A stretch of 64,000 nt of DNA. Source: Ascidia mentula. Lineage: Eukaryota; Chordata; Ascidiacea; Phlebobranchia; Ascidiidae. The first letter of the stretch is position 1; each line of letters begins with the position of its first letter. Made by a program: the position numbers and the translations under genes. This document shows, one piece after another, positions 1 to 13,600 of this stretch. Under the pieces are notes generated by a model. That model did no database searches, was not told the origin of the DNA, and was given only the letters and a program-made list of their open reading frames with translations. Where the stretch lies: assembly GCA_947561715.1 (NCBI GenBank), contig OX387203.1, positions 2,232,001-2,296,000 of the forward strand, read 5' to 3'.

Positions 1-1000
1 CAACATTAACGTGTATAGTCTACCCAATCTCTTCAATTTGTGGCCAATTTTAGCACAAACCTATAACGGCTTCATGCATGTGTGTTAATTAATAGGAAAG
101 CACCATTGCTCACACATTACATTGCTGTTTCTGGTAACTTGACATCGGGGTAAGTTTAAACCCTGGGGAGATTTGAATTGGACAAATACGGACAGAAAAA
201 GATGTGGAAAATTGCTGAAAAAGGTAGTATTGGTTGAATCTCTCCACCAAGCCCCACCCAATCTCCCTATTCTCCCCACACCATATCCAACCTGTTCCAA
301 GATTTGAAGATATATTTTCAAAGTGCAGTTTTGTCTGAATTAAATGAGTGTTATACAGATTATTGGGTCACAAAGAATCCTAGCAACTTTCCTGTCATTA
401 TTTGCACACTTGCTCTTTTGCACACAAAAAAACCTTTAACCAACCAAGCTTTCTAACTGGTTTTCTCCTATCTCTTCCCATTGATGATGGTATTCCTTAA
501 CCTGCATGAAGAAGCTGTGTATTTTTTACAACCAGCAAGAACCTACAGTTATGGCACAAAGTTTGGTGCAAGCTGTTCACCCAATCCTTTGGAATACCTT
601 CGGAACCCAAGCATTGCATTTGCCACTTTTCAATACCAGGCATTACCAAGACCCAATTACCTATTGCTGAACCGTCACCCCATACCAATGCACTTACAAC
701 CTAGTGAATCAAATACATTCATTATGTGTATTTTGTGTTGAACTTTCCTTGTTTAGGTATCACATTGAAAATCAAATAGTATCTGAATTAGCTGGTTATG
801 AATATTTCTGTTAAAAAATACTTCTGCTTCTTATGGTTTGTAGCAAGAAAAATGATAGAAATAAATGAACAGTACATAATTTCAATTATTTTGCAAAAGT
901 GTTTTCATCGGAAAATTATCACCGTGGTGACAAACATTGTGTTCAAGATTTTTTTAGTATTTAAAGTAAAAGTATTTAAAAAAAATTCTAACCCTAATTT
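1..1000. other. Left edge, no gene recognised
   Basis: Short open frames occur on both strands but none has a recognisable domain or a convincing pair of splice sites. The stretch could be the last intron of a gene that enters from the left and ends with the exon at 1011-1455, or plain intergenic DNA. Confidence 0.4.
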
Positions 1001-1010
1001 TTGTGCACAG

Positions 1011-1455
1011 CGTACAGGCTTTCGCAAATCCAGAAAAGATGACTTCGGCCCCTGCTAACGCCCAGTTCCAGCCTTACGCCCCGGTGTTTAACACACCTAG
1101 CAGGCCTGCATCCGCGTTGCCTGTCTCACAGATCCTCACCAGTGGCGGAATTCCGAGTCTCCTTGGCCAACCGCCGCCATTGGTCGGCTGTGGACCAATA
1201 GGAACATCGGGCGGGATTCTCGGTTCAGCCGTTGGAAACTTCGGTGTAGCGTTGCAGTCTGCGCGACGCTCACTGATGGCGAAACACCGCGGACCAACGG
1301 GTTCCACGCGCCCCAGCGGCCGTTACAGGTCCGGTAATGGATCCACTAGCAGTGAAGTGGATTTCACGTTGGACGTTGACCTGCCAGCGGGTGATTCTTC
1401 ACCTAACGGCAAAGATAAGCGCAAACCCAAAAGAGAAAAATTCCAGCCTTACTAA
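1011..1455 (+). CDS. Unrecognised Gly/Pro/Ser-rich protein, terminal or only coding exon
   Basis: An open frame is preceded by an acceptor-like sequence (TTTTTGTGCACAG, ending at 1010; a second AG ends at 1017) and closes with a stop at 1453-1455. The first ATG in the frame is at 1039 and would give a 138-residue protein. The composition is low in hydrophobic helices and rich in Gly, Pro and Ser. There is a central Gly/Leu-rich part (around ILGSAVGNFG), a basic stretch (SARRSLMAKHRG) and a Lys-rich end finishing KREKFQPY. GC content rises sharply against the flanks, as expected of coding DNA. Two readings are open. It may be the last exon of a gene from the left, or a short intronless gene whose mRNA receives a spliced leader at the AG just before the ATG, as many Ciona mRNAs do. 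I do not recognise the family. Confidence 0.55.
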
Positions 1456-2264
1456 ATACTTCAATATGAATGTCCTTCTTGCTAAGATATTGGCAAATAT
1501 TTCTTGTGGGTGGATTTGCTCATCAAGGTTTGGAATATTGCCAGTGGGCAGACGATGATGTAATTTTTAGCTTAACATGGCGCTTGTACTTCCGGTCACT
1601 GTATTTAGTATTTGTTTCAAAATTAATACTGACTTCGTACCTGACAAAATATTCCAGCAACAAATTATTCGCATTCGCCTGCTGAGGCCATGGATAACTG
1701 CTTCACATAGGATGTAACTGCAAAATGGCACATACGGTAAAGCATAAACAGACGAACAGGCAAAATTATGAGACAAAATACATGGCTTTTTTATACGGGC
1801 AACATAATTTTCCTGGATTGCCAAAACTCGTTGCCGAGAAATCCAAAAAATAACATTTTATCATGTGATGTGAATGGGATAACTGTTGCTGTGTTACTCT
1901 GCTTGTTTGTGTTTCAATAGTTCCAAACGTTCGACTAGGCGTTTATTAAATGCATGCTTGCACAAAGCACATGACTGTACAGTTTGAAGCAGCGCCAGCA
2001 TGATGAATATGCCTTGAATTCAAAGATTTTCTTCTTTAAACTAAGATATTTCAAGATTCGGCAAGGCGAGCGTTTGAACAGGAAGGCTATATATAAACAC
2101 TGCACAGCAACAAGCAAAGGTGTCAAAGAATTGGGTCTTCAGCAATCTTGGCGGCATTGGGAGGCACTTTCAGGCGCTAACCCCAGAGTCCTATAACGCA
2201 AAAAAGGTCTCAACAAAATACTGGTTACATTCACTTAGTTGGTGAACGAAATTACTCCACAGAG

Positions 2265-2450
2265 CAGTGTTTCCCAACCGGTGGTACGCAAGCACCTTTT
2301 CGTTATTTTCGGTTAAAAAATCGTAAGTGATCCCAATATTTTTGTTACTTCATTCCCTAGGTTACTTTGCAACACTCAACTAGGTGGTACGCGTTGAAAT
2401 TGTTTCACCTTCAAGTGGTACGCAACCACAAAAAAGTTGGGAATCACTAC
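2265..2450. mobile_element. Non-autonomous hAT-like MITE
   Basis: The element begins CAGTGTTTCCCAACCGGTGG and ends in the inverse form GTTGGGAATCACTA, with GTGGTACGC-type subterminal matches on both sides. This is the usual end structure of hAT transposons. Flanking 8-mers (CCACAGAG and CAGTAGAG) match at 5 of 8 positions, so the target duplication is imperfect. It is about 185 bp and has no coding capacity. Confidence 0.6.
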
Positions 2451-3578
2451 AGTAGAGGATAAGCTATCATTAGCCGTATAGTCTACATGTCAGAAAAAGT
2501 TTCACATTTTCGTTAGCACAACGATCAGACGTGATTGTCGAGCTATTTAATTAAAATTAAGCCACGTTGGATGTTTCCAAAACGGCAAACTTGTAAGTTA
2601 GTAGCCAGTATAATAGGGGAAATGACTACACTACTGCATTGATCACAGTTATTTGCTACTGTTTATTAAAGTTTACTGCGGAACTGAGACGCTGATTCAA
2701 GCATATCTCTAATGCGTTTTCCATCGTTGTGTAGCCTCTGCTGTCAGTGGTTTCACAGAATACGACGTCTTCTATAAATATAGATTTAGTGTCCTTTTGC
2801 ATGTGTAGCCTAATTTTATCTAACAGTAGCCTACGTTTAGTTTTAAAATTTATTTTCTTCATGGATGGTGAAAATGAATCGGCAAATTCCAACGATAATT
2901 TTAACGTGAAAAAAACATAAAAAAATTATATGCCTTGTTTGTTGAGTGTTGTCGCATTGATCGCACGTTCATTGACGTCTATCCCCCCATCAGAATCCAC
3001 CTGTTGAAAGACAAAAATGCCTTAATGTTCTTAGCCCACCGCGGGCCTTTACCACCATTCCAGATCGCAAAATAAACGTGAATTTTTTATAATTTTGGAG
3101 GCTATCAATGACGCCAGGATGATGATCTTATCGTATTAAACGTGAAACGTCTAACGTAGTGTGCCATACAATTGACAACCATATATGATGAAAATACATT
3201 TCAAAACTAGGTTCGGTATATGGCACTCCTGCGTGTTTATGCAAGTTGTATAAATTAAATCTGCTTGTGAATTAATTGTGCTAACTGATGTGTTCTACAA
3301 CGTAGTGTATATATGCATGTTATTATTTCACTAACGCTTGGCAAAAATATATATTAGACTTTCTTTACGCACGTCAGTGTCTTTCAGTAAGGATTCTTGT
3401 GCGTTCCAAATCATCGGCTTCGTCTCTGTTGATTCCACATTATCATTCTATCAAAAAATACCCCACAAACGGTTATTGGTATAGGCTTTTATACTAATTG
3501 TAGGGTTCATTTCAAACATTATGGGCCCAATTAATTAGTTTGTTAGTAAAAGCACCTACCGGGATTCTTTCGGTGATT

Positions 3579-3592
3579 CCCCCCCCCCCCCC
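3579..3592. repeat. Poly-C tract
   Basis: About 14 consecutive C residues, followed by ACCCC. Low-complexity sequence; exact length is likely to vary or be miscounted in sequencing. Confidence 0.8.
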
Positions 3593-4330
3593 ACCCCAAT
3601 TACTGATGTTTGAGATAAAAAGTTTAATTGCAATAATCAACAACAATCAATATGCTGGCGTTTGAAAATAACTTAAATTGCGTGTATAGTATTAAGCATA
3701 GTTGAACAGTGCAACATTGCGCAACAAATTTCACGCGAGGTCATGAAATTGCTCCCACACAAACACACACAAAGTAATCAACAAAAGCAGGCCGATTGCC
3801 AACGCAAGAGCGCCACTTAACAGCGCTCCTAATTTATTTCAATCTCCATGCACAAATTTAATGGTTTCAAACTGAACATATAGCCAAGACAGTTTGTCGT
3901 ATAGGGTTGACATACTTGAATTTCAACAGGAGATTACTTTCAGTCGTTTTTTGACGTCACTTGCCGTAGTTGCGAACCCAGGACCCCTAGGAAAGACTCA
4001 AGCAGCAATACATGACCAAAAAAGGCAATCGCCAAGACACCCGCAAGAATTTAGAACCCAAAACACGTAAGTTTTCGACAAGCTCTGTGGTAAAACACGC
4101 CCCTGGCCTGGTTTCGTTTTTCAGCATGTCGCTGCAAACTTTGTGTGTGTGTGTGTCATAGGTGGTACCGAGCGCAATACACAAACTTGAAATTTGTATC
4201 CGGAGGTTGATCTACAAATCCGCAAATCTTCATATGTCTCATTTTTCATATCAAGAACAGTTGTAGTTTCATTGTCATCAAGGATAATCTTTGTCATTAA
4301 AATTTTTAAATTTCTGATTAAAAATCTAAT

Positions 4331-4546
4331 TTACCAAAACGCCAAATTGGCGAATGGATTGCATAATGAGCAACAAAAAAGAACGCCTTGATTGATATTT
4401 TCACCGCTCTCATATTTATTAAGGACCTGGGTGGGCAAATACAAAGATACAAAAACATAATTGCCATTGTCCCGGAGGCTGGTGTATGAAGAACAGTACA
4501 AATCGTTTGTGTTTTCCTTCTGTATAACCACAAAATTTACGAAAGG
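4331..4546 (-). CDS. Possible cytoplasmic exon of the gp130-like receptor
   Basis: Downstream of the membrane exon (minus strand), an acceptor-like CGCGTAG precedes an open stretch. One frame contains tyrosines in contexts such as NGNYVFVSLYLPTQ, which would suit a receptor tail. Another frame fits the phase of the alternative donor after SVRNVSK. The two frames cannot both be right and the main donor (GTAAGA at 4646-4651) is in a third phase. I therefore treat this as unproven; the true tail exon may lie elsewhere. Confidence 0.2.
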   Translation of the reverse strand, partial: PFVNFVVIQKENTNDLYCSSYTSLRDNGNYVFVSLYLPTQVLNKYESGENINQGVLFCCSLCNPFANLAFW

Positions 4547-4651
4547 TTTTTCCACTACGCGATAAATAATTGTTAATATGTTAGTGCTGCGTCAGTATTT
4601 TATGTAGGCCAGTACTGCACAATAAACTCACATTTTGGAAACGTTTCTTAC

Positions 4652-7600
4652 CGATAATGAAGCGAATGCGGGCTGCGGGATGGCCGGACACAGATTTTTC
4701 TGTATTTTGCGTCGTTTCGCTATCACTATGGAAAGGATTATCACCAGGGCGATGGCACCAGTTGTCAAGGCAACCACCGATGCAGCACTGAAGTCAAAAT
4801 CAGAAGTATTGATATTTTGTGCGTTCCTTTTACGTTCAACTGAATGATCAAAATGCGAGAGCTGAGATCGCCAAATATAAAGCGCTGTGCTGATGGGGCC
4901 ATCCTGTCTTGCTACGCGAAAACATGGTAATTTGTTGAGCGTTGCCAATGTTTTGCATTGACCCGTTAGATCGTAAAAGTGTTGCTCTTGCAAAGGTCGA
5001 TTTTTAAAGTAAAACTTCTTATCTCGGTTATGAGGTTTCACACTAATAAGTTACAATCTGCAAAGAAGTTCTGTAGCGCGCTGAATAGTTTACAGAATAA
5101 AATAAAACGGGGCTTGTTTTACCTCAGTTCTTCTCTCCACCAAATTTGTTCAACTTTATTGCATGATCCTTCGCCATTCTGATTCCACATAGAAACACGC
5201 ACGTAATAATTTTGACCTGCTTGGAGCCCAGGAATTTCATACTTGTGCATGAAACCAGCTGCTGTTGCTTTGAGGTCTGTGGAAATATTGGACTGCTATC
5301 AAACCCAACAAATCGGCTGCAATTTTTTGGGTTGCTTCAATGACTTTAATAATATGACTAGCATAGGTGTCTTTGGTGACTTGCAATTGCCATTAAAAAT
5401 GTAAATTGTGCTGAATTTTACAGTTTACAACGAGGCAAATGGTGAAACTTACAGCCACAAACCACAGAGTCACAAACATGATTTGTATGGTCTCGGTACA
5501 GGATAGATTTTGTCTAACAATTTATAAACCTTGCGGTATATGGTCGATGTTTTGATATTAAACTTTATTTGGTTTGTTGAAGTTATTTGTAACAATAGAT
5601 CAAGTCTATCTCATTTTTCGCACCCTGTGTATTGTGTTTTAAAATGCGATTTGAAGTTTTTCTCCGTATAATTTCAGGCACCTTGTCTTACATTTATTCT
5701 TAATTTGCAGGTACTCATGCTGTGCAACATAAGAATACGACCAGAGACAGAAAAAAATCGCGATGACCTTTTTAATGGAGATCGCATGGCATAGTCGGTG
5801 GAACCCAGCCTTAACGATACGATCCCTTATTTTTAAAGAAAACAATGATGCTCGCGAGCCCACATTTGCTACTCATGGTCACCTCTTTATCGTGGGTCTT
5901 AAATATAACATTATGTCTAGGACCACTTTGCTTCTCTGTGATGGCGAAACATTTTCGGCGGGAAATGCCCCATTTTCACGCTTCAATGTCCAATAACCAC
6001 AGGAATTCGATGCGCCCCTTTTCCTCCCAATCTGGTTCGAGCATATTTTTGCTGCCGTTCTTGTGTAACAGCAACGCAAAGGCAATCACAATGCTCCGGC
6101 ACAAACAAAAAAATGCATTTTTAAGGAGCTTGAATCGTCCTCTATGGTGATGTCCTGTTTCACCGACACCGTTGCTTTGTTTTGAAAAAAACGTAGCTAG
6201 CCATCCAATAAAAACCAGTGATATTGCTGCAAACAGATCGACATAAAAGCCTGACTTCTATACAAACGAACCGTCGATACTGTTAAAATTAATTCAATCC
6301 AATCATGCACAAACTGCCGGCGAAGTGATTATTAATTTTACCATTTCATAACTTTTTACCTTCCTCTGTTATCTTCCAATTGGATTGAGATTGACCATCA
6401 GATTTTTGCAACACTTGTTTCACCATCAAAGGATGTGGACACGAGACTAAAAGTAAATTTGGGTCGGTACATTTATCATTGATTTTCAATTCGGCACAAA
6501 CAAGTTATTTTGCATCTGGAACGCTGGATTTCCTGCCAAAGGCTAGTATGACGTACTTTGACATGCCACATTGTTCGATACCAAATTAGGTGCGTGGCAA
6601 AATTTTTCGTCCGATATGTAGATGTTGTATCCTTCCAGTGAACCAACCCAACTTCCCAATTCGGGGTTACTCCAGGTCACTTCAAGCTCATCACCAGTTT
6701 TGTGGTCGAGGCTCACGTGAGGTTCATTCTCAGGGGCTAAACGGAATAGGATACAATCGCATGTTTGTCTGAGTTTGACAAATTCTTGAAAGTCCTAGAG
6801 TGGTCGAAGCGGATAAGGAGAATAATACCTGCGGTTTTAAAGAAGAACGCTGACTTCAGCTCGCTCGCTGGGCCAACACCAATGTCGTCGGTTTTGAAGG
6901 CCACGGCGAATCTGTAAGCCTTAAATGGTCTAAAATTGAAGTTGACGAAGGCTTCAAATTCCTGGTTTAATTGCCTGCAAAAGAGAATGTCTTGTATATC
7001 GCCCAAAGTGGCCTGAAACGGCGTAAACCAACATAAAACACAACCACGGCATGTTGTCAAAACAAAACGAACTCAGTTGTGTGTTTCTCAGTAATTACCT
7101 TTTAACTGGAACCGTCACCGACTGCAGCTGCCACAGCGTTTCTTTTTGCTGCCGCTTGCTCGCGACTTTGTGGGTTGAAGGTTGTGGCGTTATTCTGAGT
7201 AAAATATCCAATTAATATTCTCTCAACGAGATAATTCATATGTTGTTATCGGAGACCCTAAAGACATCTCGTTATTCTTAAACGCGGTTGGCTGTAAAAA
7301 CGTTTGGAATAACGCCTTGAACAAAAAAAAGACCGACCCAGGCATGACAAGAGTTAGTCAGATCAACTTGTGACTTGTGACTATAACTTACCGCCTCAAA
7401 TCGGGTCGACCGACGCAACCCCTTACCTCTTGGCGTCACAATTTCCTCGTACGTTTTTACGGCGAACAAAAACTCTGCGACTACACATTAACAGATGCGG
7501 GAGTAGCAACACGTGTTATGTTGCAGTCAATGTTAACCGCAGCCAGTGATAAGGTAGGCGTATCGCGCCGCAGGAGGTAACCCGAAGTCCCAGAGCTTTG

Positions 7601-10600
7601 TGTTCTCACGTTACAGTAAGGTGGGCGTATCGCGTTTTCCCAACTGCACTAGAAGTTTGCTGTGTATAACACTTGGACCTCGCTACTTTGCTACGTATTG
7701 GTTTACCTAGATTTGCATTTCCTAAACTGTTGCTAAAGCAGATGAGCTCCGGTCTATTCCATATACTACTAACAATCGTTCCAATGTTCAAAATTTGAAG
7801 GATCATGTTCCGAAAATACATAGTGACCTTTAGGTGGTCAACCAGCTTACCTGCCAATATCAAGCAACGCTATGTGGGGCTGACCACGAGCTTTCGTCGG
7901 GTCCACGGTGATAAGAACACTTTCACGAGGTTTTGATTGGTCCGAATTGCTAAAAAAAGTTCCATTTTACCACTATGAGCAAACAGTAAAGCATTTTACT
8001 GTTTTTCAGTGACAAAGTGTTGCCATCGACTGATACGTCTAATGCAGTGTTTTCCAAACTAGGTTTTGTGGAACCCTTTTATCAGAAAATATTAAGGGAA
8101 CGGTTTCCATGAGTTACTACCTGGTTGGTATTATTAAAAAAAACTGCTCAACATGCTCGTATTTGGAGGTTCCAACCTAAATAACCTTGAAGGGTTCCAC
8201 GGACGTGAACGTTTGGGAAACACTGGCTTACTGAACGTATGATGTTGGGAAACTATTCATACCTGGTTTGATTAATGTTTGTTTTTTGCACCAAAGACCG
8301 GATGTCGTATTCTTTACCGCCCAGAGGCCAGAAAAAAACGTTCAGATTTCCAGTTTCAAGCTGAACATTTGTGTTATGTTTTTAAAAAAAAAACTATTTA
8401 TGGTGATTTTCAGTCGGTCCATATTAATTGTACATTTAAACTTCAGGCAAATTTACCCTTAATACTGTTCAACAGCACATACCGTATTATAATCCATACA
8501 TTTCGGACACCTAATTTGGAAACGAATTTTGGCTCTGCTTGAATTCATGACCACGAGGGAGGCGTTTTCCACTGCATATCGGTCTGAAACAACAAGGAAA
8601 TGCCTTTTTTATTAGTTTTTATTAGTGTGTAAAAACCGATTAGGAAATAGTTTTTTTGAAAGGGTCGTATACCGGTTAACTTGATTTCATTCGCTTCAGA
8701 ATCTCCTACGTCGTTTCTACTGCTCACCGAAACTCTGCAGTTGGCCAATGTCAGCGCTTGCGATTCTTGGCTGTCAAACAAGCAAACTGTGGTTAAGAAA
8801 TATATAGTAAATCGGCGTATACGCCCTGTGTATTCTTGCACATATGCTTAAGCGGGTCGCGATCTCATGATTGGGATGTAAAACTAACAACGAAAGTTCG
8901 TCAGCTTTTAGTTGATGGGTTAAATGAATACAGTTGACATATGTAACATAAAAAGCTTGAAACTAGCTTGCTTTTTTGCACAAATATTGTTTCTAGCCAG
9001 AGATATTGCATTGACCCGGATCAAAATATAAACACGCTGTATTTTTATGCCAAAATTGGATATATTGCTGAACTTTGTCAATGTTATGAAACTATTAGAA
9101 GTTTCCGATTGAAGTCAGCTAATATATTAGCTATATCGAAAAATCAATTTCGCTCTGGACGGACATCCTTAGTGCCAACTAGAGGGCTAGATTCTGAATC
9201 AATTAAGGAACCAGTCTTACTAAACTTCGTTGTTTTGTTGGAGTTTGAGTTATTCTTCTGTCAGGTCGATGACCCTTATTTTGTAGGATGGTTTACGTGC
9301 AACTGTTTTGAGTAACACTACTCAGTCTAAATCCGTCTTGCAGCGCGTGCGACGGTGCGTATTATGCTGACTACACAGGTTACTAGGCTACTTAACCATG
9401 AACATTTTGCGGTTGGCTGAAACAAGGGATAAACTTTCGGTCGGTCTAATAACGTCGAGTCAGCAAAGCTCCCTGGAACTTACCCATTGCAAGACGTGTT
9501 TACGGCGAACGCATCGACTGTTATGCGTTTGTGGCTGTACCGTGGTATCTGTTGAACAGAAAAACGGACAACTGTGATGGCAAATATGGATTCACTTTAC
9601 AGTTTTATACGGAAAAAATACCCACCTCGCTGCAAGCTATCACGGCTAATTCAAATGCTGATTTTTGTTCCGTCTGTTCACGCAGTTCTACAGGCAAATA
9701 ATGTAATGTTTTTATAATAATGTAACGGGATATGTGTATGGCGGATTTTATTGAATATTGCAAAGGTACAAGTTACATTCGCCCTACGAGGCATATTTAA
9801 GTGATCACTTCACTAAATCCTTTACATACAAAAATCGCCGAACACGGGTCTGGGCGCTGGGGCGGAAATCGTTTTTCTAACGATCGGTTTGCAACTGTAA
9901 CATACGTCACAGAAACCAGTGCTTGAATTGCGTAATGTTTTGCGTGCAGCTTTGCACAAGTATTGCATAATCCCACAATGTGACCCAAATGATTTAGCCA
10001 TCGAATATTCTCGAGTAAAGTGATTCATTCAACATCCTGTTTACCACATAAAATGTTCTCCTATGCTTATGTCACATCACACCTATGTTCTTGTATTATA
10101 TTACTTCAAGCGCCTCATGATATCACGTGACATTATTGACCAATCAGCTCTCATGATGGAGAGCGCAAAAGAGCCCAGTTTTTACCCGTAAAATTTAGTC
10201 AAGTCAAGTCTAGTCTTCGCCATTCTATTTGCTGTCATCCTATCAACGTTGTATTGAAAGCTGTAATGTACCGTCGTAATGAAGAAGATAACAGAAATAA
10301 ATACAATTATTCGGGAAGAGATCTTGGTTCTGGGTGCTTTATAGAACGGGGCAGAAGCAGGTTTACCCATCAAAGAGACTCAATAACCGCTCAGGCCATC
10401 GAGACACTGTTAAATATCTCAGAAACACTTCGAGTTATTTACACAACATAACCTTTTTATTTGTCGTTATAGTATAGAGTCTATACTATAGACGGTGCCA
10501 TTATTCGTAAAAGGTAGCAAATTAATTGCCAAGAGATAAGATGAAAAAAAAATGTTGTGATGGCCTGGTGGGTTGCTGCTTATAATCTCCATGGGATGCC

Positions 10601-13600
10601 AGCATTAATTATAATTTGCATTGTTTATTAGAACAAAACACCCTTTGCGGTAGAGATTGTGCACTCATAACGTTCTAGGCAAAAGAAGTTTTGTGGCAAC
10701 ATACAGTACTTTCTGATTAAACCCAACGCATTGTCTTAGCTTTCTTGGCCTTAACTCAAGCAATACCGTTTTTAATCCACATAACAGCCACGCTTGGACT
10801 CGACGGTGCAGTGGCGGGCGTATGAACAACCTTGGGCAATGTGAAACTGCTCCACAAGTTGTTATTACCATTGAGATCGATTATACGTCCTCGTATAGCC
10901 ACTGTAGTGTTTCCTGCGACGGGTATGCGTGCCTGTATAAAAAAAAGCAGAAAGTCCGAAAGTGCTCGTTCCAGTCGACACTAAATACCTGAGGTTGGGC
11001 CGAAAAACCCCGACTTTTCTTGATTTTTCATGTCAAACGCAATAATTTATGTTGCGAGGGCTCGTTTTGCCAAAGTTGTTAACAAAGCCGAAATATTGAT
11101 AAAGGAATACATAAAACAAACTCAGATACTTTTTCAACAAGAACTGACGATGTTAACTTGTTGGCAAATCGAACCCTCGCAAAATAAATAATTACGTTGA
11201 CATGGAAGTATCAAGAAATGAAACAAACGACTTAGTAAATTTGACCCGGTAGAAGAAGTATGTTGCTCTGTACCTCTTTGTCACAAGCGTAGTCGGTCTT
11301 AACAATCGCGCCTTTCCAAAACTTGTAGTTTTCCTGTTGGCGACGATGGTCTTCTGCAATTTGACCACGCGATTTCCATTCCTCCCAGAAGTGATAAACG
11401 CCATGCTCTTGCAACTGCATGCGCGTCATGAACACGGGTTGATCCGTGTATTGTATCTGCAACTATCCAATGTCCTGTTTTGTACATGGTCAGTGCCGTC
11501 TTTTACTTAAAATTTTAGAAAATTTTGGCGCTGATCGTCAATCACTTTATGTTATTTTGGATACCTATCAAGACAGCACAGATCCGCCGGTAGCACCCAG
11601 CAAACAGTTGTCTGGATTACATTTTTTTCCTTTTGATTTTTTGATTACATTAAACTACTATTTGATAACCTACTGCGTATTGGTAGAAACTGCATGTGAA
11701 AGTCTCGATGCTTCCCAGATCAACGATAATATAAGCTGTTCTTTTGTTACTTCCCTTCTCATCAACGCGAACGTTGAATATGTTTAAAGGATTGGCCATA
11801 ACTGAAATACATCACCATAAGATTGGTTCTGAATAATTTTGCATGGCTTATTCTGCTTCTATTGTAAAACTGTTGCTGGCAGGCATATCACAATTTAAAA
11901 TAGACCGATTGATCCTCTGGCATAAAATTGACGTACTGTATTCTCGACGTTTTGTTTGTCACACGGCCAGGCTTCAAATCCTGATGAAGTTCGAAACCTG
12001 GCCGTGTGGCAGACGAAACGTCGAGAATACAGTATGTTATTTTTATGCCAGAAGATCGGTCTTTTTTAAATCGTTCTACTTCTGTATATTTGTTTGCAGT
12101 ACTCACGTCGAATGGGAGATTCGATAGAAGTTGATTCCCGGCCAAGTTCATTCCACGCTTCGACCGTCACGGTCACCACGCTAAAGATAAAGCTGTAATG
12201 CGCTGGAAAGTCACAGAAGTTCCTATCTCGTTCTACTGTGCAGAACAACACATCTTTCCCGCCTCCATGTCTGTTGACAAGACCTTCAGGTATGTAAATA
12301 TGTCCCTTTATCTAACACAGAAACAGAAAAAAAAATATCCACACAACGGAAATATTTAACCGCAACGAACAAAACAAACAGTAAAGCCCATGCAACGTTT
12401 CAATGGTTTGAAAAATGAATTTGTTAGCAGTTACACGGCTTTACTGGCGGTTTTTAACAAAATCTGCCATGCAATACCTACAGCACTTGAGCTGACATCT
12501 TATGGCCTCAATGGACGGCGTTTTAACAATATATTATACAGTGTCCACAATAATACTTTCCCACAAACCGGACAGTGATTCCAATATATGTTATTTAGTC
12601 CACTTACGTCTCTGTGATTCGAACTGTGAGATTGTATCTGGTGTCGTATGCGTTCAGATCATCACCTATTTCTCTTCGCTGCGATTTATCCCACCTACAG
12701 CTAATTCTCTGCGCCCCGTTCAACAAGCAAGCTAGATTAGTCGGTTTCTTAGGTGGAACTGTGTGAACAAAAGTTGGCAAAGCGTCACTTATATTTAAAT
12801 GGTAAATATCTTGTGGTGTTTCGGATTAAATTTATATTGAAAGAAACACAGTTTGTCCTCCATATGATTCATCTGGTGGTAATTGTCACACTCTGCTGTA
12901 AACAAACGAATTTTTGCCATATGCCACTGTTTTGTCAGTCGTACCAATGCCATACAACCACATAACCAAGTCCAGGACGAACATTGGAGAGCATCTATAC
13001 AAGGTGTTGGTAAACTATTCGGCTTACAGGCCTGAAATTTAAAGCAAATGTCCGTTGTTTGAACCAATCTATTAACAATAAGGTTCACTGACATCGCAGC
13101 TAAGGCATTCCGGATAAAGTGACTTAGCCACTCAAGTTTCCGCGGTGAGGTCTGGGTTAACTATAGGCCTTATGCACCACCGACTTAGCTACAGGAGCTC
13201 AGCGGTTTTGCGGGGTATTTTGTGGTCAAGGTACACTGGTGCGCAAGCGCACAACATGCCAGGTGACTTTCACATATATGTATCTCCACCACCGTAAACA
13301 GACAACGCAGAAGTGTTTCTTATTAGCGCATGGCAAGGCAGGATCGCCCAACTGCGCATGCCCTTTATACTTGGGAATCTTAGCTCGAGAACATGGCATG
13401 TGACAGTTGTACTTCTGCGTTATTACATTAACTAACGTTCAAGTACAGTCAAATAAATTGAAACTTCAATTTTACCATTTTGCTTGTACGGCACCAATTT
13501 ATATGAACCTGTGGCAGGCGAGATTAACACACAACGCACCGCATTTGCCCCGTCGGTCCGGGGTGATCTATAGGTTTTCGCTCACAAAACCAACACTTCA

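Larger units (their letters stand above)
1456..4650. other. Intergenic or 3' flank of the receptor gene
   Basis: No coding exon with support on either strand apart from a possible cytoplasmic exon of the receptor at 4331-4546. It contains one hAT-like MITE (2265-2450), a run of about 14 C residues at 3579-3592 and a short TG repeat near 4139-4156. Confidence 0.4.

Noticed and set aside
5940-6060. Possible extra receptor exon (minus strand, KYARTRLGGKGAHRIPVV)
   Set aside because: The exons at 6446-6360 and 5276-5123 join directly in phase and complete one FnIII domain. Adding this stretch would break the frame.
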